From contig NC_081335.1 in NCBI RefSeq assembly GCF_022539665.2, forward strand, positions 5,456,001 through 5,520,000: 64,000 nt of DNA, written 5' to 3'. Positions 14,320-26,228 of this stretch are shown here, one piece after another. The notes under the pieces are model-generated. The model did no database searches. It was not told where the DNA came from and saw only the letters and a program-made list of their open reading frames with translations. This stretch comes from Daphnia carinata. Lineage: Eukaryota; Arthropoda; Branchiopoda; Diplostraca; Daphniidae. The first letter of the stretch is position 1, and the number at the start of each line of letters is the position of its first letter. The position numbers and the translations under genes were made by a program.

Positions 14320-15420
14320 ACGTAACCCGATGAAAATAAAAGCTGTATCTGAGTTCCCGACACCAGCCAATTCGAAAGAAGTCCAAAGATTTGTTGGCAT
14401 GTGTTCTTATCATAGGCGTTTATCCCAAAATTTTCAGAAGTTCGATCGATGAATGAGCTATCAAAAAAGGGAGTAAAGTTCGGATCGAGACCTTAGCAAT
14501 CCAAGAGTTTTGAGCAGTTAAAGAAAAACCTAATTACCGAGCCAATTCATCGCCATCCTGATTTCAATCTGTCTATGGAAATATATTACAATGCACCAAA
14601 ATAAAATTTAGGTGCGTTGTTATTGCAGCGAATAGAGGAGAATGAACATGACCTTGAGTACGCTTCGCGATTGTTATGTGGGAAAGGGAAAAAATTATTC
14701 CATTACCGAGTTCCAATACCTTGCTTTAGTTTTTTCCGTACGGCGCTTTCAAGCATTTATTTGGCGGATGTGAGTTCGCGTAATTACTGATCACCATGCG
14801 TTATGTTGGCTTTTACCGAAAAGAGATTTACCGGGACGACTAGCGCGATGGAGCCTGAGTCTGCAAGATCTAGATATAGAAATCGCCCATAAGAATGGGA
14901 AGTTACATTGGGATGTTGACGCTCTATCTAGAAGCCCTGTTGACAAACCCGAAGATGAAGTGATCCTCCACCTTATTCTATTGGTCCCTGGTTAGTGAGG
15001 TGGTAACGCAAGTTGAGGTAAAAAAACAGCAAAAAATGGCCCGTTTTGTAGGAGACTTAGTCAGATACTAGTGAACGAACCCGTACAAGGAAAATAGACT
15101 AAAATAAAACGGCAGTGTGTGATTCAGAATAACCTACTATACCATCACACTATTGGGACGGGGAGGGAGGAATTACAACTCTGTATACCCAGGACTCTGG
15201 TAAGGCAAGCACTATTGGCTTGTTACGAGGATATAACCGTAGGACATTTAGGAATCAGTCGAACAGTAGGAAAAATTACCTGTAGATACTTTCGGCCAAA
15301 AATTTTGTCCATGATTATTAAGCATGTAAGGAGTTGTATCGACTGTCAAACGAGGAAGCGACCGAAAATAACGAGAGTAGGATTCTTGAAATCAATTAAC
15401 GTTACTCGTCCCTTTGAAAT
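14320..15420 (+). pseudogene. Gypsy pol remnant: RT end, RNase H, integrase zinc finger
   Basis: Read across several frames, this holds the Gypsy order of domains. First the RT connection (KIKAVSEFPTPANSKEVQRF near 14330, then FVGMCSYHRR). Then RNase H with ITDHHALCWLLP near 14790 and a following IAHKNGKLHWDVDALSRSP. Then the integrase zinc finger in the frame from 15119 (VGHLGISRT ... CIDCQTRKR). Stops and frameshifts occur at several points (for example within the RNase H), so it is dead. The match ends abruptly near 15420, where sequence continues on the other strand as the RT of a like element. Confidence 0.85.
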
Positions 15421-16250
15421 GTTGAGAATGGTATCCTGGGCCGTTTCCGTTGGATCGAGAACCAATTTCCATTTCTGGGCAAAGATTACAATGTCGTCGA
15501 TGAAGAGGAGACAAACGCAACATTTTAGACCTGCTGTTAACACGCCCGTCATTCGTTGAAAAATTCTTGCCGAATTGGCTAACCAAATGGTAAATCCCTA
15601 AATTGAAACAACCCGTCCGCAATTATAAAAGCAGTTCTTGGCCCATCTTCCTCCTTAACTTTAATTTGCCAAAACCCGACTGCTTGTCAAGGGACGTAAA
15701 TAGGTAGAACCCTCTAACAGGCATAACGCATCTTCTATTCGTGACAACGGATTGACATGTTCCCCTGTAACCTGATCTATTTTACGATAATTATCTACAC
15801 AAAATAGCCATGTACCGTCGGACGTTTTAGCTAAAACTATCAGTGAGGCCCATGGACCGGAGGCTGGCTTTATCATGTTATTTCGAAGCATCTCTTCACC
15901 TGATCCTTGATTTTTCCCGTTGTTTGAATGGGCTAGCATATGGCGGTTGATAAATTGGTAGAGCATTGCCAGTGTCGGTTGTATGTATGGCAATGTTAAC
16001 TTATTCCAAGTCACGATTACTTTTTGCAAAACAGTGTTTGAATCTTGTCAAGAGGTTTAGGACACTGCTACGCTCTTCCACCGTTAACCTTTTACTAATT
16101 CCGTGTCCAAAACCTATTCTATCGTGATTAGTTCCCGAACTTACTTCTTCGCAATAGACGGACTTCTCGTCAACTCTACCACCTAAATCGTGTTTACTAT
16201 AGGGCCCTTCCCTAACCATTGCGCAGTACATGTAAAATTCCAAATTGGTA
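15420..16250 (-). pseudogene. Gypsy pol remnant, inverted: pre-RT and RT fingers/palm
   Basis: Reading on - from 16243: LLTRFKHCFAKSNRDL, the usual lead-in to the Gypsy RT, then MLRNNMIKPASGPWASLIVL (about 15880) and VDNYRKIDQVT. Further on, the catalytic box FIDDIVIFA lies at about 15504-15478. Frames change several times, so it is inactive. It faces away from the + strand remnant and carries the half that the + copy lacks, so the two probably stem from one family rearranged head to head. Sequence beyond 16250 to about 17000 may be its gag/protease side but no motif was found. Confidence 0.85.
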
Positions 16251-16699
16251 GCGCAGTAAAGCCTAAGGGGCCAACCACTTTGCCAACGGTTAAACCATTT
16301 CCCAAAAATAATTTCTTTTCGGTTTCAGCAATTCGTTTTCTACATTTAGTTCAGATTTTCCTTGACAAAGCACTGTATGATTTTCATACACATTGCGGAC
16401 ATACTGACGTCTTCTTCGTGGGCAGGAAAAAAATTAAGTTTGATCGTTGATTCGCAAATGGGAAGGTATCAGGGCCAGCCGCTAAAGAAGTATTTGTATT
16501 GGCCAAAGGGTTTGGATACAGAAAGGCCATGCTACTACACTCTGTCTTGAAAACTTCTCTCACCGCATCAGTAGCCGATTTTACTGCTTTCTCTACAATA
16601 GCCCGTAACTCGTTTTCCGTTACAAATTTTTCTCCGGAACCTATCGACTGTCTTTTGGGTGTTATCTCGCTCCTTCGAGTCGAATAACACGTTTGGCCT

Positions 16700-18369
16700 C
16701 CTGCATTAAATCCTGATGTTTCTAGGGCTCTTTCCTGGTCTTTCCAGCGATTGCTCCTAAATTTGTCTTAATATCGCCAAACTTGATGATAAAAATCTCA
16801 GTCGTGTATGAATATAAAAGAATATAAATAATAAAAAATGAAATAATATGAATTGTGTATGAATATCCACTTCACTGGATACTCGTGTGGCTCGCCAGTA
16901 AAGGCAGGTGGCAAATGCCGGTTCGTTTTTCGGCGCCCTGTTTCCCGAGTTAGCTCTTCTGGCGTCAAACTTTGCGTTCGTTGGTAGCAGCATCACCACA
17001 ACCATCTGCGCCAGTACTCATCGCGTTTATTCTTGTTTGATTATTGGTGACTATCACTAAGCCTTTTCGCTATCTTTCAACCTCGTTACCCTGCATCTCT
17101 ACCAAAAAAAAATGTAACGCACACTTGAATGCCATCAAAGGAATGTAAGGGATACTTTGTTATTTTTAACGGGATTGAAGCAGTTAGGCAACCGGATAGT
17201 CTTAATAGTTATTCTTCGGTCTGACTATCAGTTGGTTATAAAGCCGAAGACTAACACTTCAGGCCGCCGGGCCTCAACACAATCCAAAAGACCAAGAGCT
17301 GCACAGAAACGCTAAAGAGTCGGTCTAAAACCACCACCTTCCGATTATAACACAGACCACTACACACACAAGACTAGAGGTACACAGCGACCCGGAACTC
17401 GATCAGATCTGAATCTTAGCTCTCCGTTCTACCGTTTTATATCCGTTTTCCGCCAATAGAAAAACCTACGATCTACTGATGCAGGATCGTCGTCAATCTT
17501 GTGTCATATCCGAGATCAATTTAACATTTCCGGATGTTCGTTTATGAATCGACTACTTCCAAGGATTTAGGGCGACATTCAAGACATTTCTATTTCTATT
17601 TTTTATTACAAAACTAACATTTATAATATCGAAATAAAATATAACTAATAAAAATAACAATTTTGATATTTCTGTTACCGTGTAATTCCTTCAGTGTTGA
17701 GACAAGTTTTTCCTTGATGGCCTGCAACAGCATTGTATCTTGTACTGGCGGACAGATTTTTCTAACATACTGTAAAATACAAGGCAAAGTTAGGATCTAG
17801 TAAGCAGGAAATCGAAGAATCGATCCACGAGTCCTATTACGATGTCTTGGATTTGTACCGAACGGTGGATGCACGTATGCTTGAAGAAAAAAAGTTACCG
17901 TTTCACTGCCAAGTCCTACCGAACCGGAGAAATTATGCAGTTAAAACCCATGAGCCGTGACAGGGGACGAGAGGAAAAATCAAGGTGCAGCAGTAATACC
18001 GGGATCGGATAAAATCGAGAAAATGTTCGAAAAGCTGAAACAGAGATGTAATATTCCCATCAAAGATACATATAGGAGACATTTATAGAAGAGGAGATCC
18101 GAAGGCCGCAGGTTATTGAATGCTAAATGGCAAACTTATTTGATTCTGTAGGCAATCGGGGCACCTCATAGTTTTGTCAGGTACCCGTGGAAATCGGGCA
18201 TTGCATTACAGGTGAGTAGGTAAAACCTGCGTCGTACTGAAGGTATTCAAAAAACTAACCCCACGTTTTTTGCCACTTAAGGGAAGGGAAGACGCAAAAG
18301 AAAGCTTCAATGACAAGTGCTGTACAAAAGTAGGAGAATACACGAAGATGTAGATGGATTTTCATGGTA
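16700..18369. other. no gene seen; probable retroelement debris
   Basis: Short frames only. Location between Gypsy pieces suggests decayed Gypsy sequence, but no motif supports that directly. Confidence 0.35.
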
Positions 18370-18960
18370 TCCTGTGGATTCGCAGTCTGCGCTTATGTGA
18401 CCCTAAACCCCATAAACAGGGCATCTTAAAAGCTTGCCACCACCACGTCACGGCGGGATACTTTCGAGTTTGTCGGAAAATGCACCATTTGAAACGATGA
18501 TACTACTGGTCAAAGTTAGAGAAACACGTATGGGTATACATATAAAGACCTGTGTAGTCTGTCAGACAAAGAAGTCATTACCAAGAAAACCGCAGAGCTG
18601 CATGGAAGTCATAAGATAGAAGAAGAACGGTCTTTCGAAAATGTGGAAATAGATATATGAGGACCAATACCGGTGACAAGTGGAGGCAACCGAAATATCA
18701 TCTTGGTGGACTATCTCTCAAAGTGAGCCAAGACGAGAGCATTACCAAACGGCGACAGCCAAGGATGCAACAGAATGTTTTGTTAAGGGCATGGTCTGGC
18801 ACCTTGGAGCACCGGAGAGTGCTGTAACTCACTGTGGTAAGAGTTTCGTGGTAGAATTTACTTAGTCAGTAATGGCGGCCCTGAAGGTAAAGCACCGCGC
18901 CACTACTCCGTATCTCCGGCAGTATAATGGATTAGTGGAGAGATTAGATCACACTTTAAC
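18370..18960 (+). pseudogene. Gypsy integrase fragment
   Basis: Frames on + give the zinc-finger end CVVCQTKKSLPRKPQ (about 18552), then the DDE core: GGNRNIILVDYLSKW around 18690, a VTHCGKSF block around 18826 (the catalytic D position reads H) and TTPYLRQYNGLVERL near 18902 (catalytic Glu). At least two frame changes and several stops are present. The following 200 bp give only degenerate matches. Confidence 0.8.
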
Positions 18961-21900
18961 AAACATGTTAATCATGTGTGTGAATAATGAACACATAGAA
19001 CTGAACACGATTCGAACCCTTAGAACCTTTGGTTATAACTGAAACTGTCAAAAATCGGCCCGCAGAAGGTTTTTTATTCCTTCTATGGAGGGAACGCTCT
19101 ACTGTCCATAGATGCCATGATGCACGGGAACCCGAATACCGAGCAACACGGTGTACAGGATGCCCATCATTTAGCCGACGGCCACGTCGCACCTTTAACG
19201 CCTACCTTGGTTACCACGGAGAAGTTTAACCTCCAAAACTCGTCCAGTACCTTCTCGCACCTATGTGTTTTACACGGTACACCGATAAATTTACAGGGCA
19301 ATATCCTCTGCCCCCCCCCCCCTAGCAGTGCTAACTAGGCTGACCTTCTGTTTTAGTATAAAATGGATTCACTTCTACAAAAAGGAAACTGAAAGCCCAG
19401 AGACACTTGGAACGAAGTAGAAGAACACGATCTTGCTATTCAGCGGGACAACATTAGGGTAAAAAGAAACAAAGCACTTGGACATTGACGAATTTGCAGC
19501 ACCCCCCCCCCTTTGGAGGTCCTAAAACAAGCCCAACCATTAGACGCAGAAGATGATAACCAAACCAGAAGCAGAAAACGGAACCACAAAACTATTTTTC
19601 ACGATAACCTCTCGGTAAAAAAAGTAGACTTAACTGGAACACCGAGTTTTAACAAGCAATACGCCAATCTAAAACACGAAAAAGTATCGGAAGAGGTTTT
19701 GTAAGAGTTACCATTTTTTAGAGATTTAAATTTTCCACCTGAGCTAACATACTGTCGCGAGGGGAAAATAGTTGACAAGGTTAGCATTTCTAAAAAGACG
19801 TAGTTATCTTCACGTTCTTGTATTCAAGTTAAGTAAAAAGCGTAGATACTCTTTATTTCTGTTATGTATTGTATTTTTCCCTTCAAGTTCAATACAAATC
19901 TTTATAAAGTTAAGTCCAGCGTTACAATACAAACAGATCCGAAAATTGTATTGAGCAGTTATAAAGGCACACGGGGAAAAATTCTACACAACGAGGAATC
20001 TTTTTAAATAAACATTTAAAATTTTCAAATTTAACACATCTCACACCGCAACCAGAAAGCGTCTACCCAAACGCTTCGCCAATCAACTCAATCCGGTTGA
20101 AACGACTCCACGACCAAAGTAGGAGCTAACTAACTTTAGAGCGGATAGTCCACACTCAGCCTCCGTGCCAAATCCAATCAGGGCAACATGAAACGCGTTT
20201 ATAACCACCCAGGAAGAAGAAACTGAAGCGAAAAACAAAAAAAGAAGCAAGTTGGAAAACTAATGTAATCAATTAATAGCAAAATGAACTAGGAATGACT
20301 CAAGACTTTTTTTATAATTTCATCCATCGTTAAAGGGGTTAAAATGAAAAAGTTGTCTTGAAAAAAAACTAGAAATAGACCGCTAAAAACTATTTTTTGG
20401 GACAATTTAAAACTTTTACAATCTAAAGCCTTAAAGTTTTTCTAAAAATAAACAACCCTAGCTGCTGTTATCTCAAAGCTTTTGAACTTAAATTTCTGCC
20501 ATAGTTCGAGTGGTAGAATTTTTGTTTCAATTGTCTAGCGTTCCAATTGCGCCCACCCTCTTCTACTGGCACTTTGGATTCGTCGATTTCAACTAACGCA
20601 CCCACACCTACAAAAATGGAACATGGGGCTCCATAGTGCCAACTGTTGCAGTCAGGGGCACGAAGCTAATTAACGTTTTGTCATACGAAATAGATGTTGC
20701 CGAGCTGGGGCTCGCCGAAACGGTATCCTTTCAATCGGATCTGGTACCGCCGCACCAGGAGTATGTAATTGGGACGAAGGACGGAGCTTCAAGGTCTCGA
20801 CCGCACTCCCGACCTCAGTTTCGACCTTGCTGGCAAGCACACCACATCTCGACCCCGGTTCGACCCGTTTTTTTTTCGTTTTCATCGTAATTCAGCAAGA
20901 AACCCGTTCTTGTATTTCCTCAACTGAAGCTTGTGTGGTTCCGGAGTGTTTTTCGGTTTGTGTTCGTGGTGATGCCCCCCGTTAACTCCCGTGTTGTTTC
21001 TGCACGAGACACATGGTTTGGCAGCCATTGCCGGTGGCTTTCGTGTACCCTTCATGTGTTCCTATTTGTCCGAATACATCGGCTCACGTCAATTTAATCT
21101 CACTTTTTTTTTTTAATTAAAATTTTTCCTTTTTTCGTTCCATCCACGCAATATTTGGTGCATCGACCGTGAAATTGAGACCTGGCATGGCGGCCATCAC
21201 CACGCCGTCGACATTTTAACCTGGCCATTTTATGGAGACGCTGCAATTCCACCAAGCCTTTCATCTATCAAGTTGACCTGCCCCAACCGGAGAAAAAGTC
21301 TTGCGTGGCAGACGCCTGATTTGTACCAATATACCGTCCAGGTGCAGCTAATCGCAAATCTCGCTCAGCAGCCCAGCAACTCGAACACGTTTTGTCTTAT
21401 TCGTTGATGTGATTGTTCGATTCGCTAGTCTGCTCTCGGTAAAGTCCTCGAATTTCCTTTTCTTTCCGAACGCCTGTGTTGGAACTTGTTGGTCTGCTTT
21501 TGGTAGAGCGTCCACGAGTCCCTTGTCTCCGTTGCGTCATATTACGTTGCTCGACCTTCGAAAATACACCAGCGTACCAACTATCTAGTTTGTCCAGCTC
21601 GATCGGCCCGTCAGCTAGCTTTCACTAGCAGTGCAGTCTTTCCGGCCTTACTGGCTGATCCTTTAATCAACAGTTGCCCAATTTGTCTAGCCTTAGTGAC
21701 CAGCCAGCCTCCAACCAGCAACATTCAGCGCAAGTTAAATTGCAACGGTTGCTACTGTTTCTAAAGTTACTACAGCCGACTACATTGCTGCTCGTACTAC
21801 TGCTACGACTATAACAAAGACCAATGATCAACAGCAGCAGAGTCAATTACGACTACGTTTAGCAACCTTCGTACTGCCATCAAACCGTAGGCAGTTCTTT

Positions 21901-22879
21901 TTTCGCTCGTACGACACGTGGCCCATTCCGCCAGTAATTGATCCACCTACACCGCTGACTTAATAGAAATCCGAAGAAGACCATTTCATCCCAAACCTCT
22001 CCGATTCGGAAGTCATCGGTGAACTCGGACCTCTTTCAGAGAACGAAGCGCCTTCACCGGAAATGGCGTCATCGTTACCACCCCCTAAATTGGTTCATGT
22101 GCCAAAACAACCAAAACGAACGCAGCGCGCTACATTGGGTTGGACCAACTTTTCCGACTGGGAACTCAAGACCGGGTCGGTCGTCATCGACGAAATTAAT
22201 CCGTTTTGGTGATTCTATTTTTCATCTCCTTTGTAGGAGTTCGACTCACCTCCGCCGTTCCATTTACCTCAATACCTTCCTCATTTTTAAATTTTTTTCT
22301 CCAACATTTCCTCAATAGACAGCGTCATGGCTCAAGCTATCGTAGCTGCCACTCTTTTAGTTCCATCGATGAGAGGGAAGAAATGTTGTGCGATGTAGAG
22401 ACGATTGTCAATCCCGCCCATCTCAATATGCAAAGAACCAACGAAAGTTGAATGAAAAATGGTCCATACTAAAGCAGGTAAGAAACGTTTGCACTTGATA
22501 ACAGTTGGCGATGATGGTGATACCGGGCGAGTGCTCCGCGCTAAATACGTTCGTGAATTTAACAGCCTAAAGAAGTACCATGATTGATATGTTCATTTTA
22601 CAGAGAGACAGTGGATATAAGTTGTAGTTAATGATCACTAATCGGTATTAGCCGATTGTAACGATTGTGTGGCCTGGGCAAAGCCAAAAGCGAGTTCTTC
22701 TGTACGTCCAAGTGCATCGTCACGACATTCCAGCGTATCATCCCTACAAGCAAAAATGCACTAAGCTGAACAAAGGGAGAAGTAAGCCGAACTGATGCTT
22801 CAGCAAAGTATGGATGAGACAACGGGTAGAGGAGGAAGCGAGCATAAGAGAGCTTAACGACTATAAACGTCGCGTTGAG
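18961..22879. other. no gene seen; LTR-like and unknown sequence
   Basis: Contains one copy of an LTR-like repeat (19246-19372). The 84-codon frame at 20636-20890 and others have no recognised domain. Two poly-C runs occur, at 19311-19322 and 19502-19511. Confidence 0.4.
19246..19372 (+). repeat. LTR-like promoter repeat, copy 1
   Basis: Shares with 25714-25815 an AAATTTACAGGGCAATATC-like start, GTGCTAACT, ACCTTCTGTTTT and a TATAAAA box (19357-19363). This looks like the U3/TATA part of a Gypsy-type LTR, here just after an integrase fragment. Confidence 0.55.
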
Positions 22880-24340
22880 AGCGACAGATGACAACGAGAG
22901 TTGCGAAACGAAATGAATCGACAGCGATTAAGCGGTGTCATCATGCGACAATAATTAGCCGAACTCAGTGCAGACGAGAACATTACGTCGACACGAACTC
23001 CTTCCGTGTGTATGTCGAGAGTAAGGGGTTCGTCGTCGAGTCCAGCTGCAAGACTACCTATTATTGCCACGACCTCCGCAGCTGGCCAAGCTCCTACGGT
23101 AATCACGCTGCTTGTAGGATCTACGTCAAGGATCCCTACACCGACGAGACTCTTTGTTTAACCGACAAGGACAACATCGCCCAATCCGTCAGTAGGATTC
23201 TTGGGCAAGATACGCAACCTCGCCAGTTAAGTCCTCACGCCCAGCAACTACTCCGTCAACTTCCAAGCCAGACATTCCCATTAACGCCGAAAGCGTAACC
23301 GGTACAGCATACCAGACGATTCCTGCTCAGGCGCCACACTTCCACCAGCGAAAACCACAACTGTTACAACCGGGTTCTCTCGGAGGAACACCAACCAGTT
23401 GAATTCGCTGGTATCAGCGCTGCCTGCAAAATCTAAAGCGCAACTACCAATTTAGCCTCGAGTGTCTAGGGCAAGCGGCTGGACTACGTACGTACCAACA
23501 CGAGCGTAACAGCGCGAGCTTTGAGTCGGCCAATCTAGGTCCGTAGCACGGTCCGGGTTTGTCCGCACGGGCCCCAGCAGTCACTACACTCATGACTCGC
23601 TCCAGTTCTTCACATGGGCCGGCCGCAACTACCACTATCTATACCTTACCGTTGCTCTCACCGTCGAGAAATATCGCACAGAACAAAGCGACCACCCCCT
23701 TTCCAGGCTTCTCACGGCCATCCGCCATCCGTTTACAGCTCGGACGCTTGGATTCCTACCCTTAACACTCCGCCTGCTGGGAAGAATCGTTCTGATATCG
23801 TCGAGGAGGAGTCTTCGATGGAGATCCTCGGAATTGGCCCATGTTCATACAGATATTTAAAGTTTTGGTCAACGATCCTGTGACTGCCGCAGAACGCCTC
23901 GCCTATCTCTACGACGCGCTAACACCGACCATTAGGAAGGACATCGGAGGAGCATTTCCCAAACTGGGGCTCTACCAGCATGCAATGAACTCCAGAGGAG
24001 ATGCGGAAACCCGCAGATGGTCTCACAAGCCTGCACCTCGTCCCTTCTTAATTTTCGGCTGTTTAGAGAAAACGGTTTCAGCGTGCCTCCGGGGCCTCTC
24101 TGGCGATCTCGATTCCGTGGTCGCAATCCTAAAACTAGGAGGATATGGAATGGAATTTTACAGCCACACTGCCCTTTTGCATTTAATCTTCAAACTTCCT
24201 CCAGCACTCAAGAGTCAATGGGGGTTGAAAAGTTAGGCAAAGCAACCTACTCTTGCATCCTTCGAATATCTAGACCAATGGCTCGACGGAGTCGCATTGG
24301 CCGTACAATCAATTCGAGGGAGTTCGATCGAAACTCCTCA
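22880..24340 (+). pseudogene. BEL/Pao gag relic
   Basis: Frames between 23840 and 24236 carry the conserved BEL/Pao gag block: AERLAYLYDALTPTIRKDIG, GLYQHAMNS, then SVVAILKLGGYGMEFYSHTA and LPPALKSQWG. The frame shifts twice. The upstream frame 22888-23298 is Ser/Gln-rich and probably belongs to the N-terminal gag region, which is a weaker call. No matching pol follows, so the element is heavily deleted. Confidence 0.75.
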
Positions 24341-25713
24341 TAGACAACACATAAAGCAAACAGAGGAAAAATGCCGTGCTCCGCATAAACCGAACGTCTT
24401 CAACACTATATCCTTAAGCCTTCCAAAACCGAGCAGCGAAGACGCGATTACTAGATGTCCGGGATGCAGTAGCAAGCATTAGCACCGCTTGAGAGATTAG
24501 AGGAAATTTATGGACATCCCCGTGGAAAAAAGGGTACCAAAACTTAAAAAAGGGTACCAGTAAAAAGGGTACCAACATAAAAATATGACAATTAAGGCGG
24601 AAAGGCAAAGACTCGAATCCAGGAGGTGGAACGTTTGTGTGAGTATATAAGACGGCACGGCAGCACTAAAATTCATAGTCATGCAAAACTGTGCGTGATG
24701 CAGTCATAAATCACGTAACCCTTTTAGGAAAACATTAAGAAACCTTAAACACATTAAGAACAATTGTACTTGTACAAACAACAATGTTGTACAAGAACTT
24801 GTACTAACGCCGGAGAAATCCATGGTCATGTTTAAATAGACCGTAGTACCACAATTACTCCCCCCATACATACAAGCAAACACGCCCGCACCAGTAGAAT
24901 CAATAAAAGGAAAAATATGAAAAAACTAATAAACCAAAAACCCACATGTACTTCCCCATGGCTTACGCCGACAAATATTCTATTCCATTTCTTCTACAAT
25001 TTCCCCCCAGCCGTGTCTCCGCAACCCTACTTCCCACGCGCGAGCCTTTTCCAACCCTAACCCTTTTTCGCCACAGTCAGATCACTCTCGGTTGGCGTAC
25101 GCACGAAAACTTGCGAAATTGTTGTGAACTACCTTCGTCCGATTCCACGGAGAGAGAGTCGAAGGAGAAGAACGTCATATTTCCGTTACCGGACGTACCT
25201 CCCTTTGCCAACGCTAAACGATAGCATGGCATGCCACTGCGCAAGAAAAGGAAGCTGGTAAGCAAGGAAGAAGGCGATATAACATCAAGGCGCGTCGCGG
25301 TTACTCTGGGACACGTCGTCACCGACAATGATGATCTTAGCATGCAGCAATATGTACCAACCGGGTACCATGTAAACTTCGGCTACACGAAAATCGGCTT
25401 CGAATACGAAAATCATTTTGCAAAGTGATTCACGCCGTCGTTCGAAGGCTACACACCCGGTAATCCCTACTTAAGCACCAGCATCATCTCCTAGTCGGGC
25501 GCAAGAAGATAATTGGGTATGCACCGAAATAGAAAAATAAAATCAACATATCCGACTCCCCAATGGAAACAAAGGGTACCATTCATACGACAACGACCCT
25601 ACTCTTCCTCGTAACCTTGCGTCATATTTGCAGGACGCAGCCTTCCAAGGCCGTAAAATACGTAAGAGCGGCAAACCCCAACCTATCTCAATGGCGAACC
25701 CTCCGAAACCCGA
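24341..25713. other. no gene seen
   Basis: Short frames only. The decamer AAGGGTACCA occurs three times in direct orientation between about 24530 and 24575, and again near 25573. Function unknown. Confidence 0.35.
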
Positions 25714-25970
25714 CCGGTACCTTATCGCACCAAAGTGTTAAATTTACACGGCAATATCTCCTACCTACCCTAAAAGTGCTAACTAACCTCACCTTCTGTT
25801 TTCGTATAAAATGTTCCGATAAAAACCCATAGCAGTTAGTTAAAAGTCTGAGTCGATGTAGCCAAGTACTCTTGTCTTAGAGTGTATACTGTGAGTTTGA
25901 GTTCAATAAACTGTGCTTGGTTTGACAGAAGTGGTTTCCCGTCCTACGTCGAGTCGCCGCCTGTCACTAT
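25714..25970 (+). repeat. LTR-like repeat with TATA box and poly(A) signal, copy 2
   Basis: Partner of 19246-19372. Here the sequence also runs into a downstream part with TATAAAA at 25805-25811 and AATAAA at 25905-25910, about 100 bp apart, the spacing expected between U3 and the end of R in an LTR. A Gypsy integrase C-terminus follows within 100 bp. Ends were not resolved. Confidence 0.55.
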
Positions 25971-26042
25971 GCGCTTACTATAAGTACAAACAAACTACAT
26001 ACTCCTCCCTCTCTTTTATTTGTATTCTGGTTCTCCACATTT

Positions 26043-26228
26043 GTGGCCCAGCTTTACAATAGTGTTCAAGCTAAGCAAAGGAACGTATACGATGCAAACC
26101 GAAGAGAAACAACCGAGTATAAAATTGGGGATGAAGTGTTCCTATATAAGCCTTTTCGCAAGGTAGGAGTCCGAAAAATTGCTTACATTTACCTTACGAA
26201 CAATAAAAGCCCTAAGCGTCCAATATGA
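26043..26228 (+). pseudogene. Gypsy integrase C-terminal fragment
   Basis: The frame reads NSVQAKQRNVYDANRRE then YKIGDEVFLYKPFRKVG, the C-terminal segment of Gypsy integrases that precedes the GPY/F module. It is cut off within a few codons. No other part of the element is adjacent. Confidence 0.7.

Noticed and set aside
20498-20570. tRNA-Gly-like string (GTGGTAGAATT) after CATAGTTCGA
   Set aside because: The A-box-like part is good, but no acceptor stem pairing and no proper B box could be found, so it is at most a tRNA relic.
24497-24580. CRISPR-like spaced repeats
   Set aside because: Repeats are only about 10 bp, spacing is uneven, and the genome is eukaryotic.
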